Shown here: piece by piece, positions 40,101 to 46,910 of the stretch
Layout: every line of letters starts with the position of its first letter
Position numbering within the stretch: the stretch's first letter is position 1
NCBI RefSeq assembly: GCF_006547145.1
Contig: NZ_CP041244.1
Coordinates: forward strand, 7,812,001-7,876,000
Direction of reading: 5' to 3'
Source of the DNA: Actinomadura sp. WMMA1423
GTDB taxonomy: Bacteria > Actinomycetota > Actinomycetes > Streptosporangiales > Streptosporangiaceae
Length of the DNA stretch: 64,000 nt
Position numbers and translations under genes: made by a program
Notes under the pieces: generated by a model
Told to the model about the DNA's origin: nothing
The model's database searches: none
What the model saw: the letters and a program-made list of their open reading frames with translations, nothing else

Positions 40101-41438
40101 ATGTCGGACAGGTTCCCGATCGTTCCGCTGGCCGGGCTGCTGGAGGTCATGGCCGCGGCGGCGCGCGAGCTGCTGCCCGACCTGGTCGTGGTCGGGTTCG
40201 AGAACGTCCGCGCGGTCCGCTGGCTCGTCGCGGCACCGCCGACCGCCGCCGAGATCCGCGCCTACCTCATCGACGCGGCGGGACGTCCGCGCAAGGTGAA
40301 GGTCGTCGTCCACGGCCACGCGGACGGGACGGTCCTGCTCGCCGAGCGCCACCCCGCGCCGCCCCGGCCGGACCGCACGCCGCTGACCATCGAAGGGCCG
40401 CCCATCGTCACCGCCGAACGGCTCTACGAGGAGCGCTGGATGTTCCAGGGGCCGCTCTTCCGCGGAGTCACCGAGATCACGGCCCTCGCGGAGGACGGCG
40501 TGCGGGCCGTCCTGACCTCCTTGCCCACGCCAGGCGCGCTCCTGGACAGCGCAGGCCAGCTCTGCGCCCACTGGCTCCAGGTGTACGGCGACACCAACCA
40601 GACCGTGTTCCCCGTAGGGATCGAAAGGGTCGCCCTCTACGGACCCACACCGCCCCCAGGGGAGCACCTCGACACGACCATCTGGAACCAGTCCCTGACC
40701 GACACGACCATGCGCTGCTCGGTGGAGATGGCCACGGACGACGGAACCGTCTGGGCGCGCATCGACGGATGGACCGCCCACCGCTTCTACACCGACGAGG
40801 CGCTCTGGCGAATGAAGTTCACCCCGGAGGTCTCCGGGACGGGGGAGCCGCAACCCGGCGGCTGGTGCCTGGCCCGCAAGCGGTGGGACGGCACCGCCTC
40901 CCGCGACCTGCTGATGCGCCAGTACCTGTGCGCCGTCGAACGCGCCGAGTACGAGGCCCTCCCGCCGACCGAGCAGGGGCCGTGGCTGCTCGGACGGATC
41001 GCGGCCAAGGACGCCGTCCGCCACCACCTCTGGCGCGAGGGCCACGGGCCGCTCTTCCCGGCCGAACTCACCGTCCGGGACGGACCCCTCGCCACGGGTC
41101 CGTTCGATGAGCCGCTCACCCTCTCGATCGCCTCGGACGCCGACCTGGGCGTGGCGCTGGCCAGGGCCGGCCGCGAGCCCGCCGGCATCGGGCTCGCCCG
41201 GGAAGGGGAGGACGCGCGGATACGCGCGGCCAAGCAGGCGGTGTTGCAGGCCCTCCTACCGGGCATGGGCAGCGGCGCGGAGCGGCCCGAACTCGTCGTG
41301 ACCGTCGCCGACGCCGAACGGCTCCTGATCGCGGCGGGCGGCACGGTCACCACGGTGGAGACCCGCGAACTCGAAGGACACGTCGTGGCCTGGACGGCCG
41401 CGTCAGGCGCGGCCGACATGGAGGAGACCCGAGCATGA
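37152..41438 (+). CDS. KS-AT-DH-PPTase-like giant synthase subunit
   Basis: A 1428-residue iterative type I synthase subunit starting at a GTG that overlaps the upstream stop. The KS domain (4-460) keeps its triad: Cys214 (LDAACASSL), His352 (EGHGTAT), His389 (VKSMIGHAM). The AT domain (~566-860) keeps Ser633 (AAGHSLGEW). A double-hotdog DH-like region (~956-1225) has His972 (WLSDHCLVP, with Pro where Gly is usual) and Asp1132 (LLDSAGQLCAHW). The C terminus (~1260-1428) resembles a phosphopantetheinyl transferase (GRIAAKDAVRHHLW), but the usual D-x-E metal motif reads GIGLA. There is no carrier protein. It probably works with the first subunit and the glycosyltransferase to make a lipid or glycolipid, if functional. 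Confidence 0.87.
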   Translation: MSEAGEPIAIVGAGAVFPGAGSAAELWRNVLDGFDAIGDVPPGRWDPALYYDPDAYGREPESDRFYCRRGGFVDELAVVDPARFGIAPAAVRGMEPDHLLALRAAGDAIADAGGADRLPDRSRIGVVIGRGGYITPGLARSDQRVRTSHQVAGIIGELVPELGPRRLAEIRRAFCERLGPDAPDTAGQLPGFAASLVAERFDLRGPAYTLDAACASSLLAVEHAVRALRGGQTDAMLAGAVHHAHHATVWSVFNRLRALSPSETIRPFDRSADGTLLAEGTGVVLLKRLSDAERAGDRVHAVILGAGSSSDGRAASVTSPPVDGQVLAVERAWRDAGLVPSAPGAVGLIEGHGTATPAGDEAELATLRRVFGTAGPPIGLGTVKSMIGHAMPAAGIAGLIKAAFALRDGVLPPTLHADDPHPALEGGRLRLVREAAEWERGGGPRRAAVNAFGFGGANAHVVLEEPPAARRPRRRRLDAPRSDEGVLRLAARTTEELAEVLSAPDEELLAGVRDDAPDLPYRLAIVGPTPRRLDLARAVVQRGTAWRGRSDVWFSPRPLLADGGRLAFLYPGFEPAFDPRVANVAAHFGMPEPELTGRTDVAGHAADVVRVGRLLTAALAELGVEPDVAAGHSLGEWTAMAAAGVCDADAVEALLGALDGEPLDVPDAAYAALGCGADRAREAAGGHSGVVVSHDDCPHQSVVCGPSAEVREILRRLASEGVLGQELPFRSGLHTPLAGACEKRVRRSLESLEIREPRVPLWSATTVAPFPRRPAEVRELVGRHLLEPVRFSELVEELYGAAHVRVFVQVGPGGLPGFVADRLGGREHLAMAVNVPKRDGMAQLRRVVAALWAEGYGASPPPPPAATGMRLDLGTPMIRLGGAVEPLRLARRVPPLPADDPVMAELEALLDDAASGAESVLEALGGGPAAQSAPGENAPGESAPGEDVSPVAAELNVSRAFSVEAMPWLSDHCLVPQPPDWPDMSDRFPIVPLAGLLEVMAAAARELLPDLVVVGFENVRAVRWLVAAPPTAAEIRAYLIDAAGRPRKVKVVVHGHADGTVLLAERHPAPPRPDRTPLTIEGPPIVTAERLYEERWMFQGPLFRGVTEITALAEDGVRAVLTSLPTPGALLDSAGQLCAHWLQVYGDTNQTVFPVGIERVALYGPTPPPGEHLDTTIWNQSLTDTTMRCSVEMATDDGTVWARIDGWTAHRFYTDEALWRMKFTPEVSGTGEPQPGGWCLARKRWDGTASRDLLMRQYLCAVERAEYEALPPTEQGPWLLGRIAAKDAVRHHLWREGHGPLFPAELTVRDGPLATGPFDEPLTLSIASDADLGVALARAGREPAGIGLAREGEDARIRAAKQAVLQALLPGMGSGAERPELVVTVADAERLLIAAGGTVTTVETRELEGHVVAWTAASGAADMEETRA

Positions 41439-41503
41439 ACGACGCCGACCACACCGGCACCCGGACACGGGCCGGAGCAGCACAGGCCGGAGCAGCACGG
41501 TGA
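41435..41503 (+). CDS. 22-codon mini-ORF bridging synthase and glycosyltransferase genes
   Basis: ATG 41435 overlaps the synthase stop (ATGA) and the frame ends in TGA at 41501-41503, which overlaps the GTG start of the glycosyltransferase (GTGA). The 22-residue product is Arg/Ala-rich (RTRAGAAQAGAAR at the end) and unlike any family known to me. It may only couple translation across the junction, or be the stump of a deleted gene such as a carrier protein. Confidence 0.25.
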   Translation: MNDADHTGTRTRAGAAQAGAAR

Positions 41504-42723
41504 ACGCCCGCCGCGTCCGCGTCCCGTCCCTGCTCGGCGATCCGGGGGTCGCGCGGGCGTGCGCGCCGTCCCGCCGCTTCCTGTTCGCGGTCCCGCCGCC
41601 GGGGCCGGGCGGCGCCGGGCGCGTCACTGAGGCCGCCGCGGTCGCCGCCGAGCTCGCCCGGCGCGGCCACAAGATCGCCTGGACGGGCCACCGCGCGTCC
41701 CTCGAACCGCTGCTGCGCCCGGGCGCGCGGATCTTCAGCGCCGGCGACGACGCGGCGGCACGGCCGGACGGTGACGGCCCGCGACCGGACGGCCCCGCCT
41801 TCCTGCGCTCCCTGTGGGAGGAGTTCGCCGTCCCGCTCGGCCACGCGATGCTGCCCGGCGTCGAGACCGCGATCGACCGGTTCCGCCCGGACGCGGTCGT
41901 CGGCGACCAGCTCGCCCTCGCCGCGCCCCTCGCGGCCCGGCGCCGGGAGATCCCCTGGGCCACGCTCGCGGCGACGCCGGTGGAGCTCACCCGGCCGCTC
42001 GCCGACCGCCCGGACGACGAGCGGCGGGTGCGCGAGGGGATCGGCGGGTTCCAGCTCGACAACGGCATCGACGACCTGCTCGACCTGCGCTTCTCCGACC
42101 ACCTCGTCCTGGTCTTCGCCACCGGCGCGCTGCTCGGCGACACCTCCGTCTTCCCCGACCACTTCGCCTTCGTGGGGCCCGTCCTCGGGCGCCCCACCCC
42201 CAGCGCCTTCCCATGGGAGCGGTTGGACGGCCGCCCCGCCGTCCTGGTCACGGGGGGCGCGGTCGACGACCCGTCCGGGGAGCGGTTCGTCCGGGCCGCG
42301 GCCGAGGCCGTCCGCGACCTGGACGTCCAGGCGGTCATCGAGGCGTCGCCCGCGGCGGTGGGCGAGGTGCCGCCGGACGTCGTCGTCCGCAGGCACCTCC
42401 CGCGCCGCAAGCTGCTCGAACGGATGTCGGCGGTCGTCTGCGACGGTGGCTACGCCACCGTGTGCGAGCCCCTGTCCCGGGGCCTGCCGCTGGTGGTCGC
42501 GCCGACGGGGGACGACCAGCCGGTCATCGCGGGTCTGGTGGAGGCCGCCGGGGCGGGGATCGCCGTCCCGCCCGACCGCGTCCGGCCGGAGGAGCTGCGG
42601 GCCGCCCTCACGGCCGTCCTGGCGGACGGCCCGCACCGCGCCGCCGCGGGGCGCGTCCAGGAGTCCTTCGCCGCGGCGGGCGGCGCCGCCGAAGCCGCCG
42701 ACCGTCTGGAGAAGCTGGCGTGA
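41500..42723 (+). CDS. GT1-type (MGT/UGT-like) glycosyltransferase
   Basis: A 407-residue GT-B glycosyltransferase. The N-terminal acceptor half has FLFAVPPPGPGGAGRVTEAAAVAAELARRGH in outline, with PDAVVGDQLALAAPLAARR. The C-terminal donor half has VLVTGGAVDD, RRHLPRRKLLERMSAVVCDG and EPLSRGLPLVVAPTGDDQPV. In most relatives the donor signature starts H-G-G; here it is DGG, while the later Glu and Asp-Gln remain. The GTG start is tied to the upstream mini-ORF. Its position after the synthase pair suggests it would glycosylate the lipid or polyketide product. Confidence 0.88.
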   Translation: MNARRVRVPSLLGDPGVARACAPSRRFLFAVPPPGPGGAGRVTEAAAVAAELARRGHKIAWTGHRASLEPLLRPGARIFSAGDDAAARPDGDGPRPDGPAFLRSLWEEFAVPLGHAMLPGVETAIDRFRPDAVVGDQLALAAPLAARRREIPWATLAATPVELTRPLADRPDDERRVREGIGGFQLDNGIDDLLDLRFSDHLVLVFATGALLGDTSVFPDHFAFVGPVLGRPTPSAFPWERLDGRPAVLVTGGAVDDPSGERFVRAAAEAVRDLDVQAVIEASPAAVGEVPPDVVVRRHLPRRKLLERMSAVVCDGGYATVCEPLSRGLPLVVAPTGDDQPVIAGLVEAAGAGIAVPPDRVRPEELRAALTAVLADGPHRAAAGRVQESFAAAGGAAEAADRLEKLA

Positions 42724-42779
42724 TCGCTTCCGCCACCGAAGGGCGCGCGAACCCGGGCACAACTCGGTAGCGTGCCGCC

Positions 42780-43511
42780 ATGACGGACATCTTCGACGAC
42801 CTGGACGCGGAGTACCGGAGGCTGGACGCGGTGCTGGCGTCCCTGACGGACGAGCAGTGGGACCGGCCTTCCGGCGCCGAGGGGTGGAGCGTCGCCGACG
42901 TCGTCCTGCACCTCGCCCAGACCGAGGAGATGATCAGCGGGCCGTCCGAGGGGCGGGAGGCCTTCCTGCCCTCCGCCGAGACCACCGTGGACGGGATGGC
43001 GGCGGACATGGTCGCCGCGGAGCGCGGCGCCCCGGCCGCCGACCTGCTGGCGCGCTGGCGCGCGGCCGCCCTCGCCACCCCGGACGCGCTGCGCGACCAG
43101 CCGCCGGGCACGCGCCTGCCGTGGGTGCGGATGTCGCTGTCCCCGCGCACCCTCGCGACGACCCGGCTCGCCGAGCACTGGGCGCACGCGCTGGACATCA
43201 CCGTCCCGCTGGGCGTCCCCTACCCCGACACCGAGCGGCTCCGCCACATCGCCTGGCTGGCCCACCGCACGCTGCCCTACGCCTTCTCCGTCGAGGGCCT
43301 GCCCGACGCCCCCGTCTTCTGCGACCTCACCGCCCCGGACGGATCGCGGTGGACGCTCGGCGACCCCGCCGCCCCGTCCCGGATCAGCGGCCCGGCCTCG
43401 GACTTCTGCCGGCTCGGCGCACGCCGCCTCACCCCCGCGCAGACCGGCCTCACCGCCGAGGGCCCGCACGGCGCCGACGCCCTGCGCGTCCTCCGCAACT
43501 ACGCGGCCTGA
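42780..43511 (+). CDS. DinB/MDMPI-type metal-binding protein (TIGR03084-like)
   Basis: A 243-residue protein of the mycothiol-dependent maleylpyruvate isomerase / DinB superfamily, which uses three His to bind a metal. The four-helix N-terminal part has WDRPSGAEGWSVADVVLHLAQ (first His) and TTRLAEHWAHALDIT (second and third His). A C-terminal sterol-carrier-like or wHTH-like part follows (LTPAQTGLTAEGPHGADALRVLRNYA). Such proteins use mycothiol and are typical of actinobacteria. Substrate unknown. It follows the glycosyltransferase by 56 bp on the same strand but need not belong to that pathway. Confidence 0.87.
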   Translation: MTDIFDDLDAEYRRLDAVLASLTDEQWDRPSGAEGWSVADVVLHLAQTEEMISGPSEGREAFLPSAETTVDGMAADMVAAERGAPAADLLARWRAAALATPDALRDQPPGTRLPWVRMSLSPRTLATTRLAEHWAHALDITVPLGVPYPDTERLRHIAWLAHRTLPYAFSVEGLPDAPVFCDLTAPDGSRWTLGDPAAPSRISGPASDFCRLGARRLTPAQTGLTAEGPHGADALRVLRNYAA

Positions 43512-43555
43512 CCCCGCGAGCACTCCAGGGGCCCGGGGGCCTCATAATCTCGACC

Positions 43556-43969
43556 ATGACGGAACGACGCGCGATCCTCAGCGGCTCGACGTTCGAGGAG
43601 CAGATCGGATACGCCCGCGCCGTGGTGGACGGCGACCGGGTGTACGTCTCGGGCACGACCGGGTTCGACTACACCACGATGACGATCTCCGACGACGTGG
43701 TGGAGCAGGCCGAGCAGTGCCTCCGCAACATCGAGGCCGCCCTTGCGGAGGCGGGCTGCGCGTTCGCCGACGTCGTGCGCGTCCGGTACCTGCTGCCCGA
43801 CCGCGCGGACTTCGAGCCGTGCTGGCCGGCGCTGCGGCGCGCCTTCGGCGAGGTGCGGCCCGCCGCGACGATGCTGGTGTGCGGGCTCGCCGACCCCCGC
43901 ATGAAGATCGAGATCGAGGTCGACGCGCGGAGGGCGAAGGGCGGGGGCGAGGTCATTCGGTCGCGGTGA
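43556..43969 (+). CDS. RidA/YjgF family protein
   Basis: A 137-residue RidA-superfamily protein (imine/enamine deaminase or related trimeric enzyme). Signatures are VDGDRVYVSGTTGFD, EQAEQCLRNIEAALAEAGC and PAATMLVCGLADPRMKIEIEVDA. The conserved Arg of the true RidA active site (usually in R-x-x-V-x-V) is not obvious here; instead M-K-I-E-I-E is present, so it may belong to a non-deaminase Rid subgroup. The 3' end overlaps the convergent HerA-like gene by 17 bp. Confidence 0.9.
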   Translation: MTERRAILSGSTFEEQIGYARAVVDGDRVYVSGTTGFDYTTMTISDDVVEQAEQCLRNIEAALAEAGCAFADVVRVRYLLPDRADFEPCWPALRRAFGEVRPAATMLVCGLADPRMKIEIEVDARRAKGGGEVIRSR

Positions 43970-46676
43970 AGGAGTCGAGCAGGCCGCCGAGGTAGCCGAG
44001 GCCGGACGCCGCGTCGCGGAGCCGGTCGGACCAGTCGGGGTCGGTGCGCAGGGCGCCCACCGCCGTCTCCAGCGTCCGGCCGGAGCCCCAGACCGCGAGG
44101 TCGCGGGCGCCGATGTCGCGCTGGCCGCGCTCCCACCAGGCGTTGACGGCGTCGAACTGCTCGGTGAGCGTGCCGCCCGGGATGGCGCGCCCGTGAAGGG
44201 CCTCCCATTCCGCGCTCAGCGGATGGCGTCCCGCGTCGGGGGCCGCCTTACGGGCCTCGCCGAGCAGCTCCAGGACGAGGCACCACCGGTAGGGGGCGGC
44301 GAAGAAGCCGGTCTCGTCGCCCGCGCACGCCTCGCCCCCCAGCATCGCGACCAGGTGGTCGGCCAGGCCGGCGGGCGCGGCACGGGACGCGACGGCCGCG
44401 TCCACCGCGTGGGAGACGGCGCAGTCCCGGAGCCGGGGCGGCAGCCCCTTCAGCGAGGAGGACGGTGGGCGCGGGGCGCCCCATCCGGTCAGGTGGGCGG
44501 CGGCGGCGAGCTCCGCCCACACCACGAACTCCGGCCGGTCGGCCAGGGCGCGCTGGGCGGTGCGCATGTCCCGCAGCGTGCAGGGCGATTCGCGGCAGTC
44601 GGCCCCGCACGTGCCGCTGCGCGGGGTCACGAGCACGCGGGGCGAGGCCGTGGGCGGCGCGGACTCCTCCAGGTGCGAGCCGTCCGGCATCCGGACCAGG
44701 AGCGGGTAGTCCATGCCGTCGGTGAACACCGCGCCCTCGCCCGGCGTGAGCGTGACGAGGAACTGCGACTGGGCCTCGGTGATGTTCATGGTGGCGCCGA
44801 CCGCGTCCCGGTCGTCCTTCGCGGGCAGCCGGTGGACGATCTTGACGGCGGTGTTCTTGATGACGTCCGGGACGAGCTTGGAGGGGATCTGCTCCGCCAC
44901 GATCAGGCCCTCGCCGTACGCGCGGATCTCCGCCAGCAGGCTCGCGAACGTCTCCACGGCGTGCGAGGCGGGCCCCGCCTGCTCGCTGCGGCGCAGCAGC
45001 CGGTGCGCCTCCTCGAACACGCTGAGGTGCCGCAGCCCGCCCGGGCCGCCCCGGCGCTGCCGGAGCCGCAGGTGCTCCACCAGCCTGACCAGGACCGTGC
45101 CCATCAGGAACGCCTTGTCGCGGTCGTCCCCGACGTCCTCGATCTCCAGGACGACGTTGCGGGCGAGCAGCGCGTCGAAGTCGATCGGGTGGCCGCCCTC
45201 GAAGAACCGCCCGGTCGTCCCGAGCCGCAGGCTGGACAGCCGGACCCGGATGAAGCCGCGCACGTTGTCGGTGATCTCCTGCCCGTAGCCGATCTCGTCG
45301 ACGACCTGCTCGGCGGTGGCCTGGAGGTCGGCGAGCGCCGGGTAGCGGGGCGAGGTGCCCGGGACGGTCGGCTCGCCGAGCGCGAGGTCCCAGCCGAGGC
45401 GCTCGTAGCAGCGGGTCAGCGCCGCCGCTAGCACCTGCGGGAACGGCTCGTCGGCCTCGAACGCGGCGAGGAACAGGGCCCGGACGAGGTCGGCGTGCGT
45501 CTGGAGCGGGAACGGCCTCCCGTCGGGGCCGATCGAGGGTTCGAGCGGGTTGATCCCGGCCGCGATCGCCTCGGCGTCGCCCGGGCGGATCGTGACGACC
45601 TCCGCGTCCGGGAGGCGCGCCGCCATCAGCCGGTACTCGGCCTTCGCCGGCTCGACCACCAGCCACGGCAGGCCCGCCGCCGACGCGGACGCCAGCAGCG
45701 ACCGGACGGTCTGCGACTTGCCCGCGCCGGTCGCGCCGCACACGAACGTGTGCCGGTTCAGGCTGGACAGCGGCACCGAGATCGGGCCCACGTCGCGGCG
45801 GTTGCGGTCCAGGACCCGCCCCAGGCGGACCCCGGTGTCCGGCGACTCGGGCGTGACGTCGAACTCCGGCCGCATCACGAACCGGACCCCGGCGACCTCC
45901 CGGACGGGCGGGCGGGCGAGCGCCGCGACGAGCTGCGTGCCCGCCTCGAACGGCCCCGCCGCCCCCGGGACCAGCGCGTACGGGAGGTGGCCGAGATCGG
46001 CGGACGCGCACAGCAGCGCCGCGACCCGCGCGGCGGCCCGGGGCGTGGCGGCCCCCGCCGCCAGGTGCACCCGCCAGAGGCCGGACGTGGCGGCCTGGCG
46101 CAGCTCGCGGTGCCGCTTCTCCAGCCGGAGGGCCGCGACCGAGTCCTCGGGCGACATCTCGGCCATCGCCCGGGCGCGCTGCTGCCGGTCCGCGAGGTCG
46201 TCGGCGAGGTGCCGCGCCTCGTCCGGGTCGACGGGCTCGGCGACCAGCATCCACGCGAACGGCTGCATCCACACCGAGAGCAGGCCGTCCTCGAGGGAGG
46301 GCCTCGCGGGCTCCTCCGGCGGCGGGTCCTCCACGAGCAGGCCGTCGGCGATGCCGCCGATGCTCACCCAGTGCGGCATCGAGTCCTCGGCGACGCCCCC
46401 GGTCAGCAGCGTCCCGCGTCCGCCCGCGGGGAGGCTGAGGGTCGCGGAGTCGCCGTCGCGGTCGGCGACCAGCCCGTCCCCGCCGACGAAGACCTCCGTG
46501 GGGCCGAACGCCTCCGCCCGCCGCCAGCCGACGAGGACCGGGTCCTTGCCCGCGTGGTAGGCCGACACCAGCGCCGCGAGCCGCTGGTCGCGCCACTCGT
46601 CGCGCCCGTGCGTCTCGTCCGGGCGGGGGACCTCCGCCAGCCGGCACACCGGCAGGCCGCGCACCACGTCCCACAT
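43953..46676 (-). CDS. HerA/DUF87-type ATPase
   Basis: A 907-residue cytoplasmic ATPase. After about 280 residues of N-terminal domain with an Arg-rich helix, a DUF87 core carries Walker A GATGAGKSQT (~residue 314), VEPAKAEYRLMA, and a Walker B-like LSVFEEAHRLLRR, then IVAEQIPSKLVPDVIKNTAVKIVHRL, the sensor stretch typical of HerA-like motors. A Cys-rich segment (CGADCRESPCTLRDM) and a helical C terminus follow. HerA-type proteins pump DNA or act in defence and transfer. It is divergent from a TraG-like membrane protein, its likely partner. Start: ATG 46676; an upstream GTG (46769) would add 31 residues. Confidence 0.8.
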   Translation of the reverse strand: MWDVVRGLPVCRLAEVPRPDETHGRDEWRDQRLAALVSAYHAGKDPVLVGWRRAEAFGPTEVFVGGDGLVADRDGDSATLSLPAGGRGTLLTGGVAEDSMPHWVSIGGIADGLLVEDPPPEEPARPSLEDGLLSVWMQPFAWMLVAEPVDPDEARHLADDLADRQQRARAMAEMSPEDSVAALRLEKRHRELRQAATSGLWRVHLAAGAATPRAAARVAALLCASADLGHLPYALVPGAAGPFEAGTQLVAALARPPVREVAGVRFVMRPEFDVTPESPDTGVRLGRVLDRNRRDVGPISVPLSSLNRHTFVCGATGAGKSQTVRSLLASASAAGLPWLVVEPAKAEYRLMAARLPDAEVVTIRPGDAEAIAAGINPLEPSIGPDGRPFPLQTHADLVRALFLAAFEADEPFPQVLAAALTRCYERLGWDLALGEPTVPGTSPRYPALADLQATAEQVVDEIGYGQEITDNVRGFIRVRLSSLRLGTTGRFFEGGHPIDFDALLARNVVLEIEDVGDDRDKAFLMGTVLVRLVEHLRLRQRRGGPGGLRHLSVFEEAHRLLRRSEQAGPASHAVETFASLLAEIRAYGEGLIVAEQIPSKLVPDVIKNTAVKIVHRLPAKDDRDAVGATMNITEAQSQFLVTLTPGEGAVFTDGMDYPLLVRMPDGSHLEESAPPTASPRVLVTPRSGTCGADCRESPCTLRDMRTAQRALADRPEFVVWAELAAAAHLTGWGAPRPPSSSLKGLPPRLRDCAVSHAVDAAVASRAAPAGLADHLVAMLGGEACAGDETGFFAAPYRWCLVLELLGEARKAAPDAGRHPLSAEWEALHGRAIPGGTLTEQFDAVNAWWERGQRDIGARDLAVWGSGRTLETAVGALRTDPDWSDRLRDAASGLGYLGGLLDSFTATE

Positions 46677-46910
46677 GGTCAGCGGCCCCGGCGGGACTGC
46701 CGGCCGGCCTCTTGCGCGATTCCGCCTCGCTCCAGGGTCATGGCCAGTCAGGCTATTGAGCAAGGTCACCTTTGTGAAGGTCGATTCCTCACGTTGGGCC
46801 TGACAAGTTCCGTGTCAATCTGCTTGGGTTGTTTGCGGCATCGCGAGCAGTGCGGGACGGGCGTGGCGAGCGCGCCGGCAACCGGGGCAGGACGGGGGTT
46901 TCAGATCGTG

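Noticed and set aside
46677..46769. N-terminal extension of the HerA-like ATPase from a GTG at 46769
   Set aside because: No ribosome site and low-conservation-like composition (Arg/Pro); ATG 46676 is kept, though this is not certain.
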